From: Nectonema munidae
Taxonomy: Eukaryota; Nematomorpha; Nectonematoida; Nectonematidae
Direction of reading: 5' to 3'
DNA: 64,000 nucleotides
NCBI GenBank assembly: GCA_030549495.1
Contig: JAUIRK010000685.1
Span: forward strand, 1 to 64,000
In this document: positions 18,179 to 29,089 of the stretch, one piece after another
Layout: every line of letters starts with the position of its first letter
How positions within the stretch are numbered: the stretch's first letter is position 1
Position numbers and translations under genes: made by a program
Notes under the pieces: model-generated
The model's database searches: none
Told to the model about the DNA's origin: nothing
What the model saw: only the letters and a program-made list of their open reading frames with translations

Positions 18179-19879
18179 CTAGCTTTCTAGAATTTTCTGA
18201 ATTTTTTTGAAGTATTTAATAAATGGTTTGGTGGAAACATTTTCATCATTGGTGTATCGATATAAGAAATCTTTCTCTGAGATTGAGTCTCCTTTTTCGA
18301 GGAGGCGAATAAACTTTTTTATTTGTGGTCTGGATTTTGTTATATCACATGATTTTATGGGTTGTTCTTGGCAATGGGATGCACTAAGCTGGAAAGTGAT
18401 GAAGTGCGCTTTGAAGTAGCGAATGAATCCGGTGTCTTTGATCATGTGATAAAGGAAGCCTGGGTCGAAATTTTCTTCACGTCTTTTGATTGGTGGAGAA
18501 ACTTTGAGGTATTTTGCCAATGATTTCCACCATTCTTTGTTGTAGTCGCTTTCTTCGATTTCCCCACAATACACCCTTTTCCTCCAATCCTCGTAGGACA
18601 GAGAAAACATGATTTTGGGAAAAAGGTCAAAAGCTCCATATATTAAGAAATCTTTTTCTGTCTTTTTGTTCATTTCTCCTTTGTAGATGCCAATTTTCTT
18701 CAAGTTGTTGGGTGATAAGTATACTGTGTGAAATGAATTTCCGATTGATTCGTGCAAACTTTTACTTGCTCCATTGTCCCCTGCTAAATAATAGTGTATA
18801 TGCCCTAATTCGTGAAATATTGCTTTCCATGTGGACAAACTTGGTTTAGAACAAATTACAATACTAAATTCATCTCCTCTTCTCATAGCTCTTGGCCAAC
18901 AGTCCATTAATTTGCCTTTCACTTTCTTAAAAATGGAAAATCTCCAAAATGACTTAGGCAGTCTTGGAAATCCATAGGACTCATATACTCGTTGTGTCTC
19001 TACTGTTAATTGCTTTGTTGTTCTGAACTTTTTTCTTATATTCCGATTAATATCTCTTATCATGTTTTGACTGGATGGATATAACTTCTCAAACTTCGAA
19101 TTCCATGTTTCACCAAAGGATGGAGAAAGAACGTGCACCGGTATTAATTCATTTTTAAATACGGGCATCTTATAGTAATCATATAAGCGATCTTTTACAT
19201 AGGAATGAAATAAGTTATACGGGTTTTGCACTTCTCTGAATATTGGCTTAAAGTACTTATTCCAATTTTTTTTTATTTTTTTACATTTTTTAGGATCTAT
19301 TTTTAAAAGTTTTTCCTTCATATCATTGAATAACTCTCTCTGTTTTGAACCATCTCCGCTATGTTCTACAAGCCAATAACATTTCTCTAAATCAAACTCT
19401 TTTTCACGGACATTCCTGAAGTTAGGATAGAAACAACGATTTTTGTTTATTCTTGAGTTCCTTTTAAAGTACTCCAATAATAATTTCTTTTTCAAATTTA
19501 ATAGATAGAGATGATTCATTTTCTTAGAAAAAAATATTTTCAATCTTCTCAATTCTTTCTTTTGCTTCCTCTTTATTCCATTTCCTTTGACTAGTTTTTT
19601 GAATAGATATTTAAAATCATTATTAATTTCTGATAGTTCTTTAAACTTTTCCCATTTTTTTTCACCTCCTATTCTTCGTCCCAGTTTATATTTTTTAGTA
19701 AACTCTTTTATCATTTGGTTTATTTTACTCATACCATGTTTATAAAAGAAATGATTTTCTTCTCTATGAAATTGTACATATTGGGCGTCAATTTTGTCCC
19801 TTCTTTTAAAGTTATGTTGAGTTGAACAAAATGATAACGTTATAAAAAAAAATAAAAAAAATATTTTAATGAAAGACAT
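18179..19879 (-). CDS. Secreted M2-family (ACE-like) zinc metallopeptidase, single exon
   Basis: Counting from the first in-frame ATG (19879), 566 residues. Residues 1-18 (MSFIKIFFLFFFITLSFC) form a signal peptide; no C-terminal membrane anchor is seen. The zinc site is HELGHIHYYL (His356, Glu357, His360), and the likely third ligand is Glu377 in HESIG. Animal ACE has HEMGHIQYY and HEAIGD spaced seven residues further apart, so the loop is shortened here. Downstream, H..IKDTGFIRYF matches ACE's catalytic His/Arg/Tyr block (His478, Arg487, Tyr488), with ACE Tyr520 replaced by Phe. CDI near residue 511 matches the family's CDIYQS. M2 enzymes are dipeptidyl carboxypeptidases, but the loss of the usual Lys/Tyr C-terminus-binding residues makes the substrate uncertain. 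It is Lys- and Phe-rich and intronless, unlike the other host genes. Confidence 0.85.
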   Translation of the reverse strand: MSFIKIFFLFFFITLSFCSTQHNFKRRDKIDAQYVQFHREENHFFYKHGMSKINQMIKEFTKKYKLGRRIGGEKKWEKFKELSEINNDFKYLFKKLVKGNGIKRKQKKELRRLKIFFSKKMNHLYLLNLKKKLLLEYFKRNSRINKNRCFYPNFRNVREKEFDLEKCYWLVEHSGDGSKQRELFNDMKEKLLKIDPKKCKKIKKNWNKYFKPIFREVQNPYNLFHSYVKDRLYDYYKMPVFKNELIPVHVLSPSFGETWNSKFEKLYPSSQNMIRDINRNIRKKFRTTKQLTVETQRVYESYGFPRLPKSFWRFSIFKKVKGKLMDCWPRAMRRGDEFSIVICSKPSLSTWKAIFHELGHIHYYLAGDNGASKSLHESIGNSFHTVYLSPNNLKKIGIYKGEMNKKTEKDFLIYGAFDLFPKIMFSLSYEDWRKRVYCGEIEESDYNKEWWKSLAKYLKVSPPIKRREENFDPGFLYHMIKDTGFIRYFKAHFITFQLSASHCQEQPIKSCDITKSRPQIKKFIRLLEKGDSISEKDFLYRYTNDENVSTKPFIKYFKKIQKILES

Positions 19880-19919
19880 CTTGAATGTAATCAATCATTT
19901 TGAATAATGATATGCATCC

Positions 19920-20000
19920 GTATTATAATAGCCTAGCGTCTGTGTGTGTCGCTGAAAGCATTTTGATTGGTTGAAGGTATTTATATGTTTTGTGTGTATT
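19920..20000. promoter_or_regulatory. Shared upstream module (TAGCCTAG..CGTCTGTGTGTG..TTTTGATTGGTT)
   Basis: Lies 40-120 bp upstream of the ACE-like start codon. The blocks ATTATAATAGCCTAG, CGTCTGTGTGTG, GCTGAAAGC and TTTTGATTGGTT recur in the opposite orientation at 48580-48680, where the first block contains a TATAAATAG box. On the ACE strand the last block reads AACCAATC, a CCAAT box. Confidence 0.55.
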
Positions 20001-20008
20001 TTATATGG

Positions 20009-20466
20009 TCTGATGAATTTGATTGGTTAATTTTATGTCAATATACAATGGTGTGATGATGAGTTGTCGTCGTTTTTAGCATAGTTATAGCTTTTCTGTG
20101 TATTTTTACGCATTATGATGATATTTCATCTGATTGGTTAATTTTATATGAATATACAATGGTGTGATGATGAGTTATCTTCTATTTTAGCATAGTTGTA
20201 TCTTTTCTGTGTATTTTTGCGCATTATGTTGATCTCTCATCTGATTGGTTAATTTGATGTCAATGAAGAATTCTATTATGGTGTGATGATGAGTTATTGA
20301 TTTTTAACATAGTTGTATCTTTTCAGTGTATTTTTGCGCATTATGTTGATCTCTCATCTGATTGGTTAATTTTATGTCAATGAAGAATTACATTATGGTG
20401 TCATGATGAGTTATTGATTTTTAGCATAGTTGTATCTTTTCTGTTTATTTTTCTGCTGTATGTTAA
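20009..20466. repeat. Tandem array of four ~113-bp units, each with a CCAAT box
   Basis: Units start near 20009, 20128, 20239 and 20357. Each has TGATTGGTTAATTTKATRT, ATGGTGTGATGATGAGTT, TTTTARCATAGTT and TCTGTGTATTTTTGCGCATT-like blocks. The inverted CCAAT core (GATTGG) is kept in all four, three within CTGATTGG, the classical NF-Y site. The array sits 130-590 bp upstream of the ACE-like gene and may act on it; that is inference. The period, length and divergence also fit an ordinary minisatellite. Confidence 0.75.
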
Positions 20467-20696
20467 CCAATTCTAATATTGTGAAGTGAATGGTCATGAT
20501 ATTTTTTGATTAAAATCAAACAAAATCCTTAAAAAATGATTTAAAATATAATTTATCATACATATATATTTCAAGTATATTACTATAGAAATTAATTTTA
20601 ATTTTGTTTTAAACATCTTCAACTATTTACCATTAAGATTAGATTCATTTATTTTTCATTAAGTTTACATCAAGTGTTTTGTTGTTATGTTGTTGT

Positions 20697-21223
20697 ACTT
20701 TTTGACAACAGATATTTTTTTGAAACTTTTCAAACCAAACTTAATATTTTGCAAAAACATTCCTATGTTATTTATCAAACATTAATTTGTGCAATCATTC
20801 AGCGTATAGTTTTGTTTACCCAACTCGAGTGATTCACTACCAGCGCTAGCTTCGTTTGACGGGCTTTAGAAAAGTGGATGCTCACACTTCAGAACACAAA
20901 AGACATTTAAGTTCCTCTTCTCCACCCGACGTTAATGCAGTAAAACGAAATTTCAAGTGTGAGTAATCATATTTCATTTTTTAGTAATCAAGAAAAATGC
21001 ACATTTACAAATTAGGCCTGAAAAGCAATAAAAGAAAAAAATAGTACTCAATTCTAAGACTAACTTTTTTGTTCTTTTTAAATATGATTTATTTTGGTAA
21101 AAATGGCAAATGATCAAATACGGGTGCAATATTTTGCGAAAAACGATTCAGTCAGTGTCCCCTTCTCGATTTCCATGGAACTTCTTCGCGGTACCGTGGA
21201 CTCCAGTTTGAAAACCACTGAGC
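20697..21223 (-). mobile_element. 5' end of the ZBED5-like hAT family, with its terminal inverted repeat
   Basis: On the minus strand the end begins CAGTGGTTTTCAAACTGGAG at 21222, the classical hAT terminus. It continues into sequence shared with 6690-7080 (TTTCAGGCCTAA, GCATTAACG, CTGAAGTGTGAGC-like blocks) and with 42500-42842. No transposase coding is left; only the first ~500 bp survive. Confidence 0.75.
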
Positions 21224-21421
21224 TAGAAGATTGATGAATTTGACTTTATAACATCTGTTCAGGCGTTGTGGGGTTGAGAGCTTACAGTGCAAGTACAATG
21301 CCGGGTAATAATGATGGTGTATTCATTGGACAAAAATTTTTTTTTAATAAATTTTAACAATTATAAAAAAAAGTCTCCCCCCCCCCCCCTACCAAAATTT
21401 TGAGGATGTGCTTCCCTGATC
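21224..21421 (-). repeat. Flank shared with the 6.6-kb hAT copy, ending in CAGGGAAGCACATCC
   Basis: Outside the hAT terminus, the minus strand carries CATTATTACCCGGCATT and CTTGCACTGTAAGCTCTCAA, matched at 6648-6690. It ends in a G run beside CAGGGAAGCACATCCTCAAA (21421 backwards). The hAT therefore appears nested in an older repeat that was copied with it. Confidence 0.65.
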
Positions 21422-22420
21422 TAACAATAATTTCAAGTTTTTCCGTTATACTTTATCAGAGTACCTAAAAAGGTTCTAAAAAGTTAGGACCAAGAAGAAG
21501 AATTGCGTGTTATATATAATAAATGATTCCTATTTTTATATTTTGATAGATCCTTTCACCAACTCTATTTTACCGAAATTTCAACAGATATAATTGCTAT
21601 TTGATTTAAATAGGGTAGGTCACTGAAGTGAGCGCTCAATTAATTATGAAAATAATCCTTTAAATAGATTTGACTGATTTGATATGTATGCGCCTATTTT
21701 TCTATTAAATTTTCATTTAATATAAAATACAATAATTTCGCTATACCATAACGGTAAACCAATCATGGAAAAGATCTTTTAATTGATGATACTTTGAAGA
21801 TTGAAATTTTTAAAATAATTAACACAATTTAAAATAAATTTTTATGCTTCCTCTTTTATACTATATGAATCTAAAGCATCTTGTTTTCTTTAATAACTTC
21901 CTAAGAGGATGAGGAGTGTAAAAAATATTTAACAAACAAGCGACTTTGGAATTTTATTCGAGTAAAGAAAATTCGGAAAAGAGATCAGAGATCGTATTTT
22001 CAAGAGCTTCTTGAGGAGAATAATTTGAGTTTGTTATGATCACTTAACATAAAAAGAGGTAATTTCACAATTATAGAAGTCAACCAAATTGGTAAAATTT
22101 AAGTTTTACGATTTTTATAGTAATATGACTGAGATCTTTTACTCATTATTCTTTTGAATATATAAATATTTACAATCTTTTTCTGTTGTGTCAGTCATGC
22201 CAATATTTGAAAAATATATTAATGATGATATAGGAAACTTAAAAATCGTTACTTTTAAATATGATTTTTCAGTCAGATGTTTGATCTCAATGAAAGTTAC
22301 CTACTACCGAAAATAGTAAATTGACCATGATTCAATGGTATTTTAATTACTAAGAATAGTAAAGTTATGCATTGTTACTGTAACCCATTAAAATAGGTAC
22401 TGTAACCACTGTTTGTTTTC
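21422..22420. other. AT-rich gap, no gene seen
   Basis: No open frame or repeat edge I can support. Confidence 0.5.
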
Positions 22421-22424
22421 AGTG

Positions 22425-22740
22425 TAAACGCGGAGTATGACCTTATCGCTACAAAAACACTTTTGAAAAAAACTTTTTCTCTAATAGAATTGTTAATCGC
22501 TGGAACAGTCTTCCTGCTCATGTTATAAACTCCCCTTCATTAAACGTATTCAAGAAACGCCTGGATAACTTCTGGAAACATATGTTGTATGATCAAGTCT
22601 TTATCTTTGTATTCTTCTTTTCCATATTTAGCAATTATAATGTTTAAACGATTTCTATATCTTTTTTTCTTCCACACATTGATGCGATTACCACAGGCAA
22701 AAAGGCCTTTTTTTGCTTAATAAAATTATATTATGTTATG
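22425..22740 (+). mobile_element. 3' end of a CR1/jockey-like LINE
   Basis: The plus-strand frame 22455-22647 gives FFSNRIVNRWNSLPAHVI then LNVFKKRLDNFW, the standard C-terminus of LINE ORF2 proteins ('F..R....WN.LP..VV.A.S...FK..LD..W'). A short 3' tail with a hairpin-like GGCAAAAAGGCC block and TTATATTATGTTATG follows. Confidence 0.8.
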
Positions 22741-22961
22741 GTCCATTGGATGTTGACATTTGTAACAGCAAAAGAAAGCTTGTGGATCTTTGTGAAGTTT
22801 TCTAACCAAAAAACATAATGTTGTAAATCTTGGAATTAACTCTTATCTTAACTAATCTTAATATTAAACTAAAATATTAATTTAAGTTAAGTATCTTAAC
22901 GAATCACTAGATTTTTTACAAGCATTTTTTTTACAAATTTAGAAGAGCTATTCCTAACGCT

Positions 22962-23083
22962 AAAAGGTAAAGTTACAGAATTGCGCAGCTTGTATTGAAC
23001 TATGAGAAAGTAGGCTTGATGCGGGATCGAACCCAAGACTTTGAGTTATCGAAGCCCAGTATCTAACCAACCTTACTCATGCC
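22962..23083 (-). repeat. tRNA-derived SINE, copy 2
   Basis: The minus strand starts GGGGGCATGAGTAAGGTTGG, continues TTAGATACTGGGCTTCGAT and has the B box GGGTTCGATCCCGCATC. The head has the A-box/B-box spacing of a tRNA. The body (ATACAAG, GCGCAATTCTG, TTTACC) is shorter than in copies 3 and 6. A C run of 15 follows at 23102. Confidence 0.8.
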
Positions 23084-23139
23084 CCCTAAAAGATATATTT
23101 ACCCCCCCCCCCCCCTGGTTGTGAGATTTCATGTTTTTT

Positions 23140-23400
23140 TCAATCAATTACCCAATATTGTGAATTCAATGGTGATCATATTTTTTGATTTAGATCAATC
23201 AAAGTCCTTAAAAAATGATTTAAAATAGCTACTAATCTCAAAATAAATTTTTTTTTATTCACGATATTTAAAGTAATTTTAATTTTAATATAAATGCTAG
23301 TACATATATATATATATATCAAGTATTTTCCTATAGAAATGAATTTTAATTTTATTTTAAACATTTTGAACTATTTTCCATTCAATTCCGGTGTTTATTA
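23140..23400 (+). repeat. Dispersed AT-rich repeat, copies at 20480-20640 and 23450-23540
   Basis: AATATTGTGAA, CATATTTTTTGATT, CCTTAAAAAATGATTTAAAAT and ATAGAAATGAATTTTAATTT recur in order at 20480-20640; part of it recurs at 23450-23540. No coding content. It lies beside the hAT end at 20.7 kb and the SINE at 23.0 kb. Confidence 0.65.
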
Positions 23401-23552
23401 CATTGGAAAATCAATCAAAACCTGTCAAAAAGAAGGACCGTTAATTCAATAGTCCTAACATTTTTGGATGAAAATCAATCAAAGTTGTCAAAAAAGTGAT
23501 TTAAAATTGTTACTCACATTAAAATTATTTTTTAATCAACTATATTTATAAC

Positions 23553-23652
23553 TAGCCGGTCGTGTGGTCGCTTCGATCTTAATTTACCAACACTCAACCA
23601 ATGATCCTATGTTTCGAGCGCAGTGAGAAACGACCACTAGACCGGTTAGTTT
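23553..23652. repeat. Foldback (inverted repeat) element of 100 bp
   Basis: The left arm ACTAGCCGGTCGTGTGGTCG pairs with the reverse complement of the right arm (ACTAACCGGTCTAGTGGTCG). The right arm keeps CTCACTGCGCTCGAAACA. A one-armed relative is at 17344-17410. The size and palindromic form suit a MITE or a strong RNA hairpin. Confidence 0.7.
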
Positions 23653-23659
23653 TTAAATA

Positions 23660-24600
23660 AACTTGTAAAATGAGAAGATTACATAATTAAATATTATAAA
23701 TTAAATTGTACTTTTCAAGGGTTACTTACCAAAACCTTTAAAAACAGGCGAAATTAACTAATGCTTTAAGCAGAACATATGTTAGGTACTGCGCTGATGT
23801 GTCACTACATCAAAATTCATTCAAAAAGACAAATACAAGACTTTATTTATATATGAATATGTATATATATCAAAGATTAGAAAGATAATAATAATAAATT
23901 CAAATATTGATTATTTTGACTTCAAACCAGTTAGGTTCCAAAAAATTATCAAAACCGCAAGAAGGAAATCCAACATTAAGAAATTTTTCTTTTCAAAAAG
24001 AAAAGCAGGCGATAAAATTTTTGGAAGCAATAAATATAAGGCTAAAAGTGCTGTAAATAAATAATAAGATTTTCAAAGTACTATGATAAAATATCAGCAA
24101 AAAATAAAATCTTCTATGAAAAAACGTCAAGTTTTAATTTAAATTTCTTAACGCCATCTATCTTAATTAAATAAATTGTAATAAATTTTTTTTAAATTTA
24201 TATTCATCAAAATTTTCGTCAAAAAAGTTTGAGATAATGATTTTAAAAATTTTAATATATAAAAGAAGCTCTTAACTTCTTTTCATTTAAAATTTGAATT
24301 TTATTTTTCCAAGGTAATAATTTTTATTCAACAAAACATCGTCTTTCCTATGTTCAGTACAAATTCGCTTTTACTAATGATTTCGTGTGATGAACAACGT
24401 TTCCATTTTCTTAAATTTTTTCTCTTATTTGATCTATTTTGATATTCGCTTTTTTTGAAAGCTCTAATTTATTTTTCGTTTGACTTAATGTTGTTTTATA
24501 ATGTTACCAGTTAGTGTTTTCTATGAGGTTGTATTCATATGTTGGAAGATGTATCCTTGTAAAGAAATATTTGTCTTCGAAAGATGGAAAATCATGGGCT
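23660..24600. other. AT-rich gap, no gene seen
   Basis: Simple A/T-rich sequence with (TA)n-like patches. Confidence 0.45.
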
Positions 24601-24605
24601 TATTA

Positions 24606-24672
24606 TTCCCGTGGGTTCCACGATATACGTTAGGATGGGTGCGAACGTCACAAACAATTCTTAATTTAATTA
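24606..24672 (+). repeat. Short repeat shared with 59463-59521
   Basis: CCACGATATACGTTAGGATG and GGGTGCGAACGTCACAAACA, followed by a TTAAT-rich tail, match 59463-59521 where the tail is a clean (TTAA)n-like run. It looks like the 3' end of a retroelement with a microsatellite tail. Confidence 0.6.
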
Positions 24673-24954
24673 GCATTATTTTTTAATTTGATAGCAGTAG
24701 TCTTTGAAAACATATGTTTGTATCTTAATCCTTTTTCATGTGCAAGTTTGTGAAAAGCAATTGTCCACTCAATTAATTGAATTAAAGCTAAATCTGATAG
24801 AAAGATGCAGCCTTTCAAAAAATAAAAATAAATTTTAATTTATTTTTTAAATTTGATATTGTATGTTAAAATAAAAATAAAAGAAAAATAAATTTTAATT
24901 TATTTCGAGAGAAAAAATGTTAAAAGTAATCTTTCGGTTTTTTATAACTAGAAA

Positions 24955-25075
24955 TAGTAAGTTCTCTGTTGAAGCATCATCAGTTCCACTTTGGTGTGTT
25001 CAAACTATGAGGTTTGAACTGACGTCCAGTGGCTGTGCGTGAGCATCAACCAACTAGCCGTCAACATATTTGTTG
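24955..25075 (-). repeat. Possible second tRNA-like SINE
   Basis: The minus strand has TAGTTGGTTGATGCTCACGC (A-box-like) and, about 20 bp on, GTCAGTTCAAACCTC (B-box-like), then a non-tRNA tail. No second copy was found in the window, so this rests on the boxes alone. Confidence 0.35.
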
Positions 25076-25484
25076 TATTTTAATAAGTGTATATACTCAG
25101 CATTTAGCTATATAAAATATTAATTTTAAAAATAATTGTTAAGATGTTTTCTCCAAATGATTTTTTCCTTAATCCTTTGCCCAAGTCTTTGAAAACTCAT
25201 TTTCTGTTTATTTTTAAATGAGTTTTTATACAATGTAATCCACTACTTTTATTTTATGAACTCTACTGTCCCATTGAAACTGAAGTTATTAATTTTTTGT
25301 TTCCACTTCCTAAAAGCATTTAGTGAAGAAAAATGCTAAAATTTAAAATAAATAATGTTCTAATTAACAATAAAAAAATTTAACTTATAAATAAAAATGA
25401 CCTAATTTGGTGTTTTCCTGGTGGATTCTTGCCTAAGCATTGACTAGATCTTTGAAAGTAAATCATTTGTTTGTCTTTTTCAAT

Positions 25485-25580
25485 GAATTTGATATTACAG
25501 CAGACAATGACGAGGGTCAGCTCTAGCGCCGTAGATGATCTCGTGATCAGTGCCCATCGGCAACGGTCAAGAACTGTGAC
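25485..25580. other. GC-rich, palindrome-rich patch
   Basis: CGAGGGTCAGCTCTAGCGCC, GATGATCTCGTGATCAG and GGTCAAGAACTGTGACC stand out from AT-rich flanks and contain dyad symmetries. It may be a pol III-derived repeat; no second copy here. Confidence 0.3.
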
Positions 25581-25599
25581 CACTTCACACTATTCTTCT

Positions 25600-27270
25600 A
25601 TGTCATAAAAATAATAGGTATACGCTTACATGTCTAATTGTTATTTAATTGTAACAAGTTTTTTTGATTAACCCATTTAATATCCCGTTAACGCCCATGT
25701 CGACTATAGTCGACTTTACAAAAATAAAATCGTTTGCGTTTATCAAAGCTCTTTAATACAAATCTTCTGCTTTACATTAGATATCGTCTGATTATTCTGG
25801 TCGTTAACGGGTTAAGGCCAAGCAAAGCAGACGATATCTAAAAATACGCAGACGATTTATATTCAAAGTCATTGAAAAAAGCAGACTAAGATGAAATTAC
25901 TTATGTTCCCAAATGGGAACATTGGCCGTAAATGGGTTATTAATATGGAATTTTTGATCTTTTCTTCGTGATGCCCTAAAAATGATGATTTCACACATAC
26001 TCACGAAATATAGTCACATTATACATCTTTAAAGTTTGGTCATCATGCTTTTTAATAACGTTTGTTTTATATAATAATTTTCGATATTTTAAAAAAACAT
26101 TGTTTTCAAAAATTTTCCCTATATAAATATTAGTTAAAAAGATCAAAACAACTTCAATGATCGGTAGCTCTCATACGAAATACAACTATGACGCTCCATA
26201 CATTCCAAAAGATCCATACGATAAGTTATGGTTTTGAGGAGATCGAAAAATCCATTTTATTTTCGAAAAGCAGCTTCAATGCTTTTGAAACCTTCAAAGC
26301 CGCTAGTGTGGAATAAATCATACAACGGTGCAGCATCAAACTACAATTTAAACTCACAGGAAACATTTTCAAGGTGTTCAGTGATGAAATATTTAACACT
26401 AACATGAAGCTCTGTCTTTAGTATCTGTGATTAGGGTACGTCATACTTTTAATAAAAATAAAAAAATAAAATTTACACCTGCACATTTGTAATTTACTGC
26501 TTAAAGAAGTAAAAAAAGTTTTTTTTTAAATATTTAGGTTAACTTAGCGGGAAGGGAAGATGAAGTTTTGTCAAGAAAAATTCATATACTATTATATGTT
26601 GCACAAAGATTTGTTCATTTACTTGATCAAGATTTTTTTTCTTCTCGGCCTTAATTCTAAAATGGCAGATGAAGGCAACTGTATCTCTGTATCACGCTTT
26701 TAGCATCTGCTTATTGTTCTGCTTCTCCAATTTCCTTTTTTTGCTCGTCTCAAATACCACAATTTAGTAAGGATGCCTAAAAGAATTCGTCAGCAAACCT
26801 GGATTTTTTTTATAAAACTAATGAAGCAAGATCGTCCCAGTCATCCAGCCAAATACTATCTAATTTTAATTGTCAAAAGATACTCATATAAAAAAGATTA
26901 CTATAAGAAACTAATCAATTGTTTGAAAAAAGATTTTTACCATATCTACTATCACTCCTTTCCTAAAGTAAGAAAAAAGAATCATGTCCTCCCTTTCACA
27001 TTTTAAAAAATCCTTGTTTGCCGATCTTATTCTATGATTATAACAACCCTTTTCCAACTCTTCTCCTCTTTTGCTTTGAATATTGTGTTTCTGCTTGATA
27101 CCATTTATTTTTTACTCACAGTGTCCATACACTAACATGTTATATTCATTTACGATTATATACATCATGTTTAATTAACAATAAATTGAATTGAAATATT
27201 TTCAACAAAATTTTTATTAAAAATTTAAAACATTTTAAAAAGTAGAATAATATATCTTTTCAAAGAGGGC
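25600..27270. other. Gap with no supported gene
   Basis: Contains short open frames (26773-27006 plus, a Lys/Tyr-rich 77-codon frame) and a diverged frame around 26190-26400, none matching a family I know. No splice-supported exon is visible. Confidence 0.4.
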
Positions 27271-27306
27271 ATGAGTTCTCTGGGTTGAACTTGGGTATTA
27301 AAAAAC

Positions 27307-27328
27307 TAGAGAGAGAGAGAGAGAGAAT
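27307..27328 (+). repeat. (GA)n microsatellite
   Basis: Eleven alternating AG/GA units; a shorter GAGAGAGA run lies at about 27449. Confidence 0.85.
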
Positions 27329-27699
27329 TTTATTATAAAAAATAGAAAGTTAACAAAAGTAATAAAGTGGAGCAAGCAATGTGTAAATATGTTAATATTT
27401 ATAATATATATTCACATGAAGCTGTGAATTAGATTTTTCCTTTTTTTGAGAGAGAGATAATTTTATTATCTTAAAAAACTATTATCTCTTTCTCCCATCC
27501 ACAAACATAAACTTGTGTATGCAAAGTATAAGGGAAAAGTTTTAGTGGAATACTTTTCAAGTCATAGAGCTGGCGAGACATTTTAGCTTTGAAAATAGGC
27601 TCAAGTACAGTTTTTTTCCCAAATTAAAAGTGTTCTGAGATTAGTAGCATTAAGGTTGACTAATATATTCATATTCATTCCCATTTCTTAATTTTATTA

Positions 27700-28960
27700 T
27701 TATATCAATAGCAAAGTCTCTATCAACCAACATTTCAGAACAGAGTGCAGGTTTTCTGGATGAGCCCATCATGATTAAATTTTTAGGCCATGCTCATGTC
27801 TTGTTTTTTGCCAAAGCATAAATAATTTGATAAGAGGGCAAGGACAATGTTTAATATCAGTCTTTACCTTAATTTCAAAAAATATTGGTTAATAATATTT
27901 GCGTTATCCAGGTTGTAAACATTTTGAAGATTTTTTTGTCTACAGACTAAAGATTAGGTTCGCTCATATCCAGAAGCAAATATCGCTGTTGTTTTAGAAT
28001 CTAGCCTACCTTTTGTTATGGTTTGAGAATATTTCCAAGCCATTATGCTATCATCGTTGATTTTGTTGAGAATATCTATTGATTTTAAATTTTAATTAAT
28101 GACACTAAATGTGAAATAGCATTAAAATCTATTTTTCCTTCAAGAGTTTCTACTTTGGTTAAAAGTTTACCAACAGAACCACACCAACCTTTGTCCAACG
28201 AGACATATGATTGGTAGTGTAACTTCCAAAAATACAAGACTTTCATATCTTCTTTTTGTTTTAATCCATTCGTAGATTGCGAGAGCAAATTTTTAGTATG
28301 ATTTTTCCCAAATCATTTTGAACAGAATAGTGAGTTAGATACCTACTTCCTTTAGGTTCTTCTGTTACATATTTTTTTATAAGTTGTTTTGTTGGTTAGA
28401 TACTGGGTTTCGCTAACTTAAGGTTTTGGGTTCGATCTCGCATCAACCATAGATTCTTCATAGTTCGATACAAGCGACGTAATTTTGCCTTTTCGATGAA
28501 AACACTCCACACCATTACATTTTTACCTTTATCTCTTTTTCTATAATAATAATTAATATCTTCATAAGCCGTTCTTTAGCTCTAAAAACTTTTTTACTAC
28601 ACTCTAAGTAGTTTTTCACTGTTATTTAAATAACCAGCTTTCGAAAGATCACAAAAAAAAACCATTAAAATGGCAGATGTTGCATTAGATGAAACTCGAA
28701 AATTTACATTCAAATAATTTCTTTTGAGAGTTTGTGATTGTTTAATCATTTCATTTTCAACAACTTCATGTAGAAAATATCCCATTTATATATCATCTTC
28801 CTTATTAGATGAAGATAAAGAAGTATTAAATCTTTCTGATTTTATTTTCAAGTTATTTTTATGATATTCATCTAATTTTTTCCGTTCATTAGTTTTACAC
28901 ACGTATTTTTTGCACAATTTTGATGTTTTTCTAGAATCTAAATAAATTTCTTGCATCGAA
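27700..28960 (-). pseudogene. Unrecognised decayed coding remnant on the minus strand
   Basis: Pieces of open frame in a consistent direction: about 28960-28590 (KKLDEYHKNNLKIK, then NFRVSSNATSAI), 28288-28085 (a 67-codon frame with DKGWCGSVGKLLTKVETLEG), and about 27950-27700 (with SSRKPALCSEMLVDRD). The GC content of these pieces is a little above the flanks. I suspect a transposon protein but cannot name the family. A SINE (28391-28534) sits between two of the pieces. Confidence 0.4.
28391..28534 (+). repeat. tRNA-derived SINE, copy 3
   Basis: GTTGGTTAGATACTGGGTTT, the B-box region GGGTTCGATCTCGCATC, and the family body ATAGTTCGATACAAGC, GCCTTTTCGATGAAAAC and ATTTTTACC. Confidence 0.8.
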
Positions 28961-29089
28961 GAAATACTTCCTTATTATTCAGATTGACTCATCCAAAAAG
29001 TTCGAAATATAATAATTCGACACCAAGGTTTAAAACAAAAGTGAACAAATATGATATACTTAAAAAATGAGAGAAAAACAAGCAGTTGA

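Noticed and set aside
18207..18639. Frames on both strands within the ACE-like gene
   Set aside because: They overlap the long family-supported frame and show no similarity of their own.
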